64,000 bases of DNA from Pseudomonadota bacterium (GTDB taxonomy: Bacteria; Desulfobacterota; Desulfarculia; Desulfarculales; Desulfarculaceae), in NCBI GenBank assembly GCA_018902755.1, contig JAHIQI010000043.1:1-64000 (forward strand), in the 5' to 3' direction. The translations under genes and the position numbers were made by a program. Of this stretch, positions 1-6,587 are shown piece after piece (position 1 is the stretch's first letter; every line of letters begins with the position of its first letter). A model generated the notes under the pieces. The model was given only the letters and a program-made list of their open reading frames with translations. It made no database searches and had not been told where the DNA came from.

Positions 1-96
1 GAGTTCTCGTACTACAAGTACGGCGACAACCCCCAGACCGGCAGCGACATGGGCAACGAGTGGCTGCTGGGCGTGCAGTTCCGCTTCGTCTTCTAA
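1..96 (+). CDS. Outer-membrane beta-barrel porin-like protein, 3' end only
   Basis: The window opens inside a gene whose last 31 codons are visible, ending in TAA at 94-96. The peptide contains YYKYGDNPQTG and ends in RFVF. It is nearly identical to the end of the complete gene at 520-1653, so the two are tandem paralogues. A terminal phenylalanine after alternating hydrophobic residues is the usual C-terminal signature for insertion of an outer-membrane barrel by the BAM machinery. Substrate cannot be told. A strong terminator follows, so the downstream paralogue has its own transcription unit. Confidence 0.8.
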   Translation, partial: EFSYYKYGDNPQTGSDMGNEWLLGVQFRFVF

Positions 97-126
97 GACG
101 AATCTGAACGTCTGAAAAATCACCCC

Positions 127-165
127 AAGGAGGCCGGGGCCCGGCGCCCCGGCCTCCTTTTTTTT
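127..165 (+). terminator. Rho-independent terminator of the first porin gene
   Basis: A GC-rich inverted repeat (AAGGAGGCCGGGGC against GCCCCGGCCTCCTT) is followed directly by a run of eight T. It lies 30 bases after the stop codon of the partial porin gene. The paralogous porin at 520-1653 ends with a very similar hairpin. Confidence 0.92.
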
Positions 166-519
166 GCGCCCGAGCCCTGTCCGGCCCCAAAATCCGCCTT
201 ACATCCCTCCTTTGGACTTTTTTTGTTTACTATATAAACCTTATTTTTTAGCTTATAAATAAAAATCGTCTTTTATTCACACAACTTGCAGCTACCTTCC
301 ATTAACGTATAGTTTTTACGCACTATTTTCCATGCAATTTCCTTGTTGATTTTTGAATTGTTTTGGAGATAACTTGGGCTAAGCTTTTAGTTGAGTAGCT
401 ATACCATACTAGGTTGGAGGCCTTGCCAGGCAAGCAAGGCCATCGGGAAGAGCCCCCATTCCCAATCAGTGAAAGTGACGGGGGCGTTCATAGATACAGA
501 GACAACAGGAGAAAACGAC
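166..519 (+). other. AT-rich promoter and leader region of the porin gene
   Basis: This 354-base stretch has no gene. Bases 215-380 are strikingly AT-rich compared with the rest of the window, as expected for a strong promoter. One possible sigma70 pair is TTGATT at 346-351 and GATAAC at 368-373 (16-base spacing), but other pairs fit about as well. Bases 419-426 (GGCCTTGC) pair perfectly with 434-441 (GCAAGGCC), giving an 8-bp hairpin about 80 bases before the start codon, and an alternative inner hairpin CTTGC/GCAAG overlaps it. An open frame starting at 391 runs into the gene but encodes no signal peptide, so it is treated as leader. Confidence 0.5.
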
Positions 520-1653
520 ATGAGGAAGCTAGTTACTATTTTAGTGGCGGTGGCGGCCATAATGGCCATCTCCGTCCCGGTCATGGCGGTGGAGCCCTCC
601 ACCTACACCTACGAGATGGCCGCCCGTATGTTGACCGACATCGGATGGAGCCAAAAGAGCCAAGAACTCACCAACAACCAGAGCAGCGACGTGGGCACCT
701 GGTTCACCAACCTGGCCGGCCACAGCTACCTGCGCGCCCGCTTTTTCAGCGTGGACAAGAACGTTGGCGGCCGCATCGAGCTGGGCCTGAAGAGCTTGCA
801 GCCTTCGGCCACGGTCAGCCTGCGTTACGCTTACGGTTACTGGCGCGTGGGCAACTGCCGCATCCTGGCCGGCCAGACCGACAACTGGTGGGGCTCCACG
901 GCCTACGCTCCCAAGCAGTACGTGGGCCTGAACCTGGACAGCTCCCACCTGTTGATGTTCGGCTGGGGCGTGGCCTGGGGTCATCGTGTGCCGCAGGTGC
1001 AGTTCACCTACAACACCGACACCTGGGGCGTGCAGTTCGCGCTGGAAGAGCCCCGCAACAAGAGCACCTGGAGCGGCTCCACCAGCGTGGACACGACCTT
1101 CATTCTGCCCCGGATGACCTTGACCTTCATGGTCAAGTACGGCGCCTTCATGAGCAGCCCCGGCGTGCTGTACGTGAAGCACGGCTATGAGGCCGGCAAC
1201 ACCGGCGCTTCCGACGAGGAATGGGACACCCTGGCCTTTGTGCTGCCCATCAAGTTCACCGCCGGCTCCTTCACCCTGAAGTTCCAGGGCCACTACGGCA
1301 AGAACTTCGCGACCGAGATTCCCTTCTACAACACCACCTGGACCGCCCCGGTGCTCAACGGCTCCGAGGTTGAGGACACCATCATCTGGGGCGGCATGCT
1401 GGCCGGTGAATACCAAATCGGCAAGCTGATGATCACCGGTGGCGCGGGCTACGAGAACTGGTCCAACGACACTTGGATCACCAACGACGAGATCACCCGC
1501 TGGGCCGCTTTCGTGGCGGTGCCCTACCAGTTCACCAAGAACTTCGGCATCCATCCCGAGTTCGCCTACTACAAGTACGGCGACAACCCCAACACCGGCA
1601 ACGAGATGGGCAACGAGTGGTTGTTGGGCGTGCAGTTCCGCTTCGTCTTCTAA
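520..1653 (+). CDS. Outer-membrane beta-barrel porin-like protein
   Basis: The 377-residue product probably forms a channel in the outer membrane. The chosen ATG at 520 has AGGAG eight bases upstream and starts a clear signal peptide (MRKLVTILV, hydrophobic core, cleavage after VMA about residue 23). An upstream in-frame ATG at 391 would bury this signal behind 43 polar residues and is rejected. The mature part is rich in Tyr, Trp, Gly and Asn with alternating polar/apolar strands (for example RIELGLKSLQPSATVSLRYAYGYW) and ends in aromatic Phe, the signature of a beta-barrel. It is a tandem paralogue of the truncated gene at 1-96. The family resembles uncharacterised Desulfobacterota porins; the solute is unknown. 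A terminator follows directly. Confidence 0.85.
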   Translation: MRKLVTILVAVAAIMAISVPVMAVEPSTYTYEMAARMLTDIGWSQKSQELTNNQSSDVGTWFTNLAGHSYLRARFFSVDKNVGGRIELGLKSLQPSATVSLRYAYGYWRVGNCRILAGQTDNWWGSTAYAPKQYVGLNLDSSHLLMFGWGVAWGHRVPQVQFTYNTDTWGVQFALEEPRNKSTWSGSTSVDTTFILPRMTLTFMVKYGAFMSSPGVLYVKHGYEAGNTGASDEEWDTLAFVLPIKFTAGSFTLKFQGHYGKNFATEIPFYNTTWTAPVLNGSEVEDTIIWGGMLAGEYQIGKLMITGGAGYENWSNDTWITNDEITRWAAFVAVPYQFTKNFGIHPEFAYYKYGDNPNTGNEMGNEWLLGVQFRFVF

Positions 1654-1684
1654 GCCAGCTACAACCTCTCGCACGTCCGGCAAA

Positions 1685-1718
1685 GCAGGCCGGGGCCTCG
1701 CGCCCCGGCCTGCTTTTT
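1685..1718. terminator. Rho-independent terminator between porin and convergent transporter gene
   Basis: AGCAGGCCGGGGC pairs with GCCCCGGCCTGCT around a short loop and is followed by six T on the plus strand. It lies 32 bases after the porin stop and 20 bases from the stop of the convergent transporter gene, so it may serve both. Confidence 0.88.
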
Positions 1719-1738
1719 TGTATTCACCTGGCGCGGAG

Positions 1739-2956
1739 TTAGGCGGCCTGACGCAACCAGAGCCAGCCCGCGGCCAGGGCCAGGGTGATCAGGGTGACCG
1801 GCACCCCCACGCGGGCGTGCTGGCCCCAGGAGATGCGCACCCCAAGGCGAGCGGCCTGGTCCACCACGATGATGTTGGCGATGGAGCCCACGATGAACAG
1901 GTTGCCCGCCAGGGTGGAGGACAGGGCCAGCACCGCGCCCCCTCCCGGCCCAGTGGCCGAGGGCAGCAGGAGCATCACCGCCGGTACGTTGGAAACCAGG
2001 TTGGACAGCGCCGCGCTGGCCCCGAAAAGCCAGGCCGGGTGCCCCAGGTCCACCCCCAGGTCGGCCAGGCCGCCGGTCATCCGGGCCAGGAGCCCCGCCT
2101 GGGCCAGGCAGTAATTGACCACGAACAGGCCGGTGAACAGCACCAGCAGGGGCCAGTCTACCAAGGCCAGCACCCGGTTGGTGCGCATGCGCCGCGAGCA
2201 CAGCAGCAGGCCCGCTCCGGCCAGGGCCGCCACCTCCCTGGGCCAGGAACTGAACAAAAAGGCGGCCACCAGGCCCAGGAGCACCACCGCGCCCTTGGCG
2301 GTCTGCCAAAGGTCGAAGGGCGGGGTGTCCAGGGCCGGAACCGGAATGGAGGCCGACCAGCGCCCCCGGAAACTCCCGGCGATAACCAGCCAGACCACGG
2401 CCAACCCGGCGGTGGCCGGGGCCAGGGCGTCGGCCAGATAACCGGGGAAGGACAGGCCCAGCACCTGGCCGATGAGCATGTTCTGGGGGTTGCCGATCAG
2501 GGTGGCCGCGGAGCCCACATTGGCCGCGCAGGCCAGGCCCAGCAGATAGGGCACCGGGTTCAGGCCGCGCCGGGCGCAAAGCTCCACCAGGACGGGTGCC
2601 ATGGCCAGGCAAACGATATCATTGGCCAACAGGGAGGATAGCACCCCGGAGACGGCCACGATCTGGGCCAGCAGGACCTGGGGAGAGTGCCTGAGGGCGG
2701 CCAGGCGGCGCACCACCCAGGAGTAGAAGCCGCCCAGGCGGAACTGGGCGGACACGATCATCAGGCCGAACAACAAGGCCAGGGTGGGCATGTCCACCGC
2801 CTGGTCCACCTGGCCCATGGGCAGCCTTCCGGCGGCCACCAGGACGATGGCCCCCAGCAGGGCCACCCCGCTGCGGTCCAAGGCCAAGCCGGGCAGGCGG
2901 CCCAGGATCATGCCCAGGTATACCAAACCAAAAACCGCCAGAACCAAGCCGTTCAT
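1739..2956 (-). CDS. ArsB/NhaD-type (ion transporter superfamily) membrane transporter
   Basis: The 405-residue protein is almost entirely hydrophobic, with about ten to twelve predicted membrane segments in two halves. The pattern ANDIVCLAMAP (about residues 111-121) and the re-entrant loop IGNPQNM (154-160) are typical of the ArsB/NhaD/CitMHS/SLC13 ion-transporter superfamily, where the equivalent Asn/Gly-rich hairpins bind the substrate anion or cation. A repeat of the hairpin occurs in the second half (LSNLVSNVPAVMLLLP). The substrate (arsenite, dicarboxylate, Na+/H+) cannot be decided; there is no arsR or arsC next to it, which argues against a dedicated arsenic role. It stands alone between a convergent porin and the co-directional prmA-like gene. 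Confidence 0.75.
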   Translation of the reverse strand: MNGLVLAVFGLVYLGMILGRLPGLALDRSGVALLGAIVLVAAGRLPMGQVDQAVDMPTLALLFGLMIVSAQFRLGGFYSWVVRRLAALRHSPQVLLAQIVAVSGVLSSLLANDIVCLAMAPVLVELCARRGLNPVPYLLGLACAANVGSAATLIGNPQNMLIGQVLGLSFPGYLADALAPATAGLAVVWLVIAGSFRGRWSASIPVPALDTPPFDLWQTAKGAVVLLGLVAAFLFSSWPREVAALAGAGLLLCSRRMRTNRVLALVDWPLLVLFTGLFVVNYCLAQAGLLARMTGGLADLGVDLGHPAWLFGASAALSNLVSNVPAVMLLLPSATGPGGGAVLALSSTLAGNLFIVGSIANIIVVDQAARLGVRISWGQHARVGVPVTLITLALAAGWLWLRQAA

Positions 2957-2986
2957 TCGCTTTGCCCTGGGCCCTCGGCCCTGATG

Positions 2987-3694
2987 TCAGGTGTTTTTAA
3001 CCAGCCCCAAGGCCAACCAGCCTCCCCCCGAGCGCCTGGCCTGGGCCGTCAGCCCCAACTCCTCGAAGAAGCGGATTATATCCCCGCCCGCCTCACGGCG
3101 AAAGCCGCTGGTCACCAGCCAGCCGCCCGGGACCAGGGCCTGGGCCATGGTGGGCCCGGCCAGCTTGAGAATGGGGCCGGGCAGGTTGGCCGCCACCAGG
3201 GCGCAGGGACCGGCCAGGGCCAGGGCCCCGGTGCCCGCGCCCACGTCCGCCGCCGGGCCGGGGGGCAGTTCTCCCAGCTCACCGGCGGTCAGCAGGGCCA
3301 ACAGCTCCAGGTTGAGCAGGGTGCTGGGGTGATCGCCCGCCCCGAAGGCAGTTCCAGGATCAATAACTATTATTTTTTCCGAGGCGGGCAGACCCATCCA
3401 GGCCGGGGCCATGGACAGGCCCGGTCCCAGGGGAACCGGCCGGGGCGAGTTCCAGGCCTGGGCGGGATCGGCCGCCTGGACAACCTGCGTCCGGGGCGGG
3501 TCCAGGCCCTGCTCCGCGGCCATTTCCGCCAGACGTTTTGGCAAGCCATCCACCTGTAACCACAGGGTAATCATCTCAGGACCCTGCTGCATCAGCCGCA
3601 GGGCCCCCTCCCGGCGCAGCCTGCGTCCCAGGGCCCGGCCCTCCTGGGCCGTGGGCAGGTGGAAGCGCGCCTCCAGCCAAGTGGGAAGGCTCAT
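2987..3694 (-). CDS. PrmA-like (ribosomal protein L11) methyltransferase with an internal deletion
   Basis: The 235-residue protein aligns with the PrmA family, which trimethylates ribosomal protein L11 using S-adenosylmethionine. The diagnostic IDPGTAFGAGDHPST (about 111-125) and the SAM motif I DVGAGTG (150-156) are present, and AANLPGPILKLAGP (169-182) corresponds to the catalytic ANILAGPL segment. In normal PrmA these two blocks are separated by roughly 45 residues carrying the acidic residue that binds the SAM ribose. Here motif I is joined to the catalytic block by about ten residues, in frame. The protein is therefore shorter than the usual 290-310 residues, and activity is doubtful. 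It precedes the convergent transporter gene by 30 bases. Identity as a PrmA relative is well supported; function is not. Confidence 0.7.
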   Translation of the reverse strand: MSLPTWLEARFHLPTAQEGRALGRRLRREGALRLMQQGPEMITLWLQVDGLPKRLAEMAAEQGLDPPRTQVVQAADPAQAWNSPRPVPLGPGLSMAPAWMGLPASEKIIVIDPGTAFGAGDHPSTLLNLELLALLTAGELGELPPGPAADVGAGTGALALAGPCALVAANLPGPILKLAGPTMAQALVPGGWLVTSGFRREAGGDIIRFFEELGLTAQARRSGGGWLALGLVKNT

Positions 3695-3860
3695 CGGCCG
3701 GGCATCTCCCGGGCCCCCTGCATCGGTGGTTTGAGAGGCATTTCACACCAATCTAGTAGAAAAATCGATTACACCACTTGCGAAAGGCCTTTTTAATTGC
3801 CATATTCTATGTCATAAGATTGCATTTTAGTTCGTTCCCCGGACGGAAAGGATATACACC

Positions 3861-4199
3861 ATGGTCGAAGTTACCCCCGCGGCCAGTGAAGCCATTCAGG
3901 GCTTCATGAAAGAAAAAGATCTGAATCAGCCGTTGAGGGTTTTCCTGCAAAGCGGCGGCTGAGGCGGCCCCAGCCTGCGCTTGGTTCTGGATGAACCAAA
4001 GGAAAACGACGACAAGTACGAGATCGACGGTCTGACCTACCTTATCGACAAAGACCTGGCTTCCACCAGCGGCAAGGTCACGGTTGATTTCGTGGACAAT
4101 GGTTGGCAGCAGGGCTTCACGGTCAACGCCGAGAAACCCCTGGCCGGCGACGGCGCCAGCTGCTCCACCAGCGGCTGCGGCTCCAGCTGTAGTCACTAA
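3861..4199 (+). CDS. HesB/IscA-family selenoprotein (in-frame TGA read as selenocysteine)
   Basis: Read through one TGA at 3960-3962 (codon 34), the frame gives 112 residues with the IscA/HesB pattern VFLQSGGU-GGPSLRLVLDEP, where the selenocysteine replaces the first conserved Cys of the SGGCSGP motif. The C-terminus (ASCSTSGCGSSCSH) carries the other Cys ligands. IscA-type proteins bind iron or [2Fe-2S]/[4Fe-4S] clusters and pass them to clients; HesB-like selenoproteins are a known bacterial and archaeal selenoprotein family, function undefined. The start ATG at 3861 begins a frame with conserved sequence on both sides of the TGA, and a bacterial SECIS hairpin lies at 3981-3999. A strong terminator follows, so the gene is monocistronic. 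Automated callers would start it after the TGA (about 3981) and miss the key residue. Confidence 0.9.
3981..3999 (+). promoter_or_regulatory. Bacterial SECIS element of the HesB-like selenoprotein
   Basis: TTGGTTC (3981-3987) pairs perfectly with GAACCAA (3993-3999) around the loop TGGAT. The apical loop starts 25 bases after the TGA and carries G in its second position. Published bacterial SECIS models call for a 3-14 base loop with G in the first two positions, a stem of at least four pairs, and a 16-37 base distance; all three are met. It would recruit SelB with selenocysteinyl-tRNA. Confidence 0.8.
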
Positions 4200-4218
4200 C
4201 CATACGATCTGAATAATT

Positions 4219-4254
4219 CCGGAGGCGGGTCCATGCCCGCCTCCGGGATGTTTT
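4219..4254. terminator. Strong terminator between selenoprotein gene and convergent gene
   Basis: CCGGAGGCGGG (4219-4229) pairs perfectly with CCCGCCTCCGG (4236-4246) around a six-base loop, followed by GATGTTTT. It sits 20 bases after the selenoprotein stop codon. The T-run overlaps the stop of the convergent gene at 4253. Confidence 0.88.
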
Positions 4255-4714
4255 AGGGCTGCAACGAGGCCAACTGGTCTCGTAGGGCGGCGGCGGACCC
4301 GCCCGCCTTTTCCAAGGCCCCGTCTATGGCCGCCAGGCAGGACTTGACCACCGGGTTCAGGGGACGGCTGCGTCCCAGGGCCGCCCGCAGGGTGGCCAGG
4401 TCGGCCTTGAGGTCCCCCGCGGCGGTGGGACCCAGGTCCAAGTCCTGGGCGGCGATGCGCTCCAGAAGCGCCTCCATGTCCGGGGCCTTTTCAGCCCCGG
4501 CCGCGCCTTGCAACTCCTCGCCGCCCTGGGGGGTCAGGCGCACCGCGCCGCTGAGACTGGCCATCTCCAGGTATCCCCGGTCCATCAGCTCCAGGCTGAT
4601 GGTTTCCGTGGCCCCCCGGTCCAAACCAACCGCCTGCCCGGCGGTCCACATGTTGGCTTTTTCCCCGGCGGCGGCGATGGCCCTGAGGAACTCCAAGCTT
4701 TTTGTCTCGTCCAT
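4253..4714 (-). CDS. Hypothetical protein with winged-helix-like N-terminal half
   Basis: This 153-residue protein is not recognised by name. Residues 1-65 look like a winged helix-turn-helix: three short helices, then LELMDRGYLEMASLSGAVRLTPQG, where the Thr/Pro/Gly wing resembles MarR- or PadR-type folds. The second half is a charged, probably helical segment (MEALLERIAAQ through ALRDQLASLQP) that could dimerise. The ATG at 4714 has GGGAG five bases upstream and is preferred to the in-frame ATG at 4738. It is monocistronic and divergent from the radical SAM gene, so it might regulate it. No cofactor or catalytic residues are visible. Confidence 0.6.
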   Translation of the reverse strand: MDETKSLEFLRAIAAAGEKANMWTAGQAVGLDRGATETISLELMDRGYLEMASLSGAVRLTPQGGEELQGAAGAEKAPDMEALLERIAAQDLDLGPTAAGDLKADLATLRAALGRSRPLNPVVKSCLAAIDGALEKAGGSAAALRDQLASLQP

Positions 4715-4844
4715 GCCTTCTCCCGCTGATTGGGGCATCCCGCAAGGGGCCTCCGCCCCCGGCTGGCGGCCGGGTCAATGACGGGGCCCTGTGCTATATT
4801 TACACTACTTAGGCCGACTTACCAAAGCAAAGGATAATCCGCCC

Positions 4845-6581
4845 TTGCCCTCTTCCACCTGGCCTCTGGCCCAACATCACCGAGCCCTTTTGGCCGCCGA
4901 GACCGGCGCGGTGGTCAAGGACCCCGGCGGGCGGCTCAACGTGGCCCTGATCTTCCCCAATACCTACCAGGTGGGCATGGCCAACCTGGGCCTGCACGCC
5001 ATCTACCGGATCATCAACCAGCGGGCCGACGCCCTGTGCGAGCGGGTCTTTTTGCCGGGCCGGGCCGAGGAGCCGCTGTACGCCAAGACCGGCGCTCCGC
5101 TTCTCACCCTGGAGTCTTCCCGGCCGGTGGCCTCGTTCGATCTGGTGCTGGCCAGCCTTTGCTTTGAAAACGACGCCCCCAACCTTCTGAAGATGCTCAG
5201 CCACGCCGGCCTGGGCACCCGCCGGGCGCACCGCCGTGGCCCCTGGGTGGTGGCCGGGGGGGTGTACCCCATGCTCAACCCCGAGCCCCTGGCCGAGGTC
5301 ATGGACGCCTTTGTGCTGGGCGAGGCCGAGGTGGTGCTGGAGCCGTTTTTGGAGGCGTTCATGGCCCTGGGCGGCGAGAGCCAGGACCAGGCCTTGGCCC
5401 GGCTGGCCCGGCAGGTGCCCGGCTTCTACGCCCCCTCCCTGTACCAGGCGGCCTATGGCCCCGGCGGCGAGCTGACCTCCTTCACCCCGGAGCCGGGCCT
5501 GCCCCCCAAGGTGGCCGCGCCCAAGTACCGGGGACCGGCAAGCGGCCTGGCCCGTAGCGTGATCTGTGCGCCGGGGGTGGAGTTCGGGGAGATGACTCTC
5601 ATCGAGGTGGGCCGGGGCTGCGGCCACGGCTGCCGATTCTGCGCCGCCGGGCACATCTACCGCCCGCCCCGCCTGGGCGAGGCGGGGGACTTCGCGCCCC
5701 TGGCCCTGGAAACGGCGGCAGGGGGCGGCAAGCTGGGCTTGGTCTCGGCGGCGGTGAGCGACATCGAGGGCGTGGCCGAGCTGGCCCAGGAGATCGTGGC
5801 CGCCGGGGGTTCGCTCTCGGTGTCCAGCCTCCGGGCCGACCGCCTCACTCCCGGCCTGGCCCAAGCCCTGGCCGCCAGCCGCCACCAGACCGTGGCCTTG
5901 GCCCCGGAGGCGGGCAGCCAGCGCCTGCGCCAAGTCATCAACAAGCACCTGGACGAGGACGACCTGGGCCGGGCGGTGGAGACGCTGATCAGCGCCGGGG
6001 TGCCCAATTTGCGCCTGTACTTCATGGTGGGCCTGCCCGGCGAACAAGAGGCGGACATCGACCAGATGATCGACCTGGTGCGCGCCCTGCGCCAGCAGGT
6101 GGTTAGCTTCTCCCGGGCCAAGGGCCATTTGGGCCGGGTCACGGTGAGCCTCAACGCCTTTGTGCCCAAGCCCTTCACCCCCTTCCAGTGGGAGCCCATG
6201 GCCCCCCTGAAGCTCATCAAGGCCAGGGTGAAGCGGGTGCAAAAGGCCCTGGCCGGGGCGGCCAACCTCAAGGTGATCAGCGACGTGCCCAAGTACGCCC
6301 GCCTGCAGGCGGTGCTGGCCCGGGGCGACCGCCGCCTCACCCCATTGCTGGAGCTCTTGGCCCAGGGCCAGGCCCCGGAGCGGGCCTACAACGAGGCCGG
6401 GATCGACCCGGAGTTCTACGCCCACCGCCGCCGGGAGCGCGAAGAGCTTTTGCCCTGGGACTTTATTGACCACGGCATCAGCCGGGACTATCTTTGGGGC
6501 GAGGCCCAACGGGCACAAGCCGAAAAACAAAGCCCGGCCTGCCAACCAGACACCTGCCGCCGCTGCGGCGCCTGTTCCTGA
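4845..6581 (+). CDS. B12-binding-type radical SAM protein (TIGR03960-like)
   Basis: About 578 residues. The first 200 residues (ALIFPNTYQVGMANLGL, then FDLVLASLCFENDAPN and WVVAGGVYPMLNPEPLAEVMDAFVLGEAE) form the B12-binding-like Rossmann domain typical of this radical SAM class. The [4Fe-4S] motif CGHGCRFC has Cys259, Cys263 and Cys266. The radical SAM barrel follows, with VALAPEAGSQRLRQVINK and a Gly-rich MVGLPGE. A C-terminal CX4CRRCGAC could hold another metal site. The substrate is unknown. An in-frame GTG at 4791 is possible, but the TTG at 4845 has AAAGGA upstream and gives the N-terminal length usual for the family; bases 4794-4800 look like a -10 element. It is followed after six bases by the DUF6178-like gene, so the two probably form an operon with ubiE. 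Confidence 0.8.
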   Translation: MPSSTWPLAQHHRALLAAETGAVVKDPGGRLNVALIFPNTYQVGMANLGLHAIYRIINQRADALCERVFLPGRAEEPLYAKTGAPLLTLESSRPVASFDLVLASLCFENDAPNLLKMLSHAGLGTRRAHRRGPWVVAGGVYPMLNPEPLAEVMDAFVLGEAEVVLEPFLEAFMALGGESQDQALARLARQVPGFYAPSLYQAAYGPGGELTSFTPEPGLPPKVAAPKYRGPASGLARSVICAPGVEFGEMTLIEVGRGCGHGCRFCAAGHIYRPPRLGEAGDFAPLALETAAGGGKLGLVSAAVSDIEGVAELAQEIVAAGGSLSVSSLRADRLTPGLAQALAASRHQTVALAPEAGSQRLRQVINKHLDEDDLGRAVETLISAGVPNLRLYFMVGLPGEQEADIDQMIDLVRALRQQVVSFSRAKGHLGRVTVSLNAFVPKPFTPFQWEPMAPLKLIKARVKRVQKALAGAANLKVISDVPKYARLQAVLARGDRRLTPLLELLAQGQAPERAYNEAGIDPEFYAHRRREREELLPWDFIDHGISRDYLWGEAQRAQAEKQSPACQPDTCRRCGACS

Positions 6582-6587
6582 GGAATA

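Noticed and set aside
3960..3962. Stop codon splitting the HesB gene, suggesting a pseudogene
   Set aside because: The TGA replaces a conserved Cys, both halves are intact and a SECIS hairpin follows, so selenocysteine decoding explains it better.
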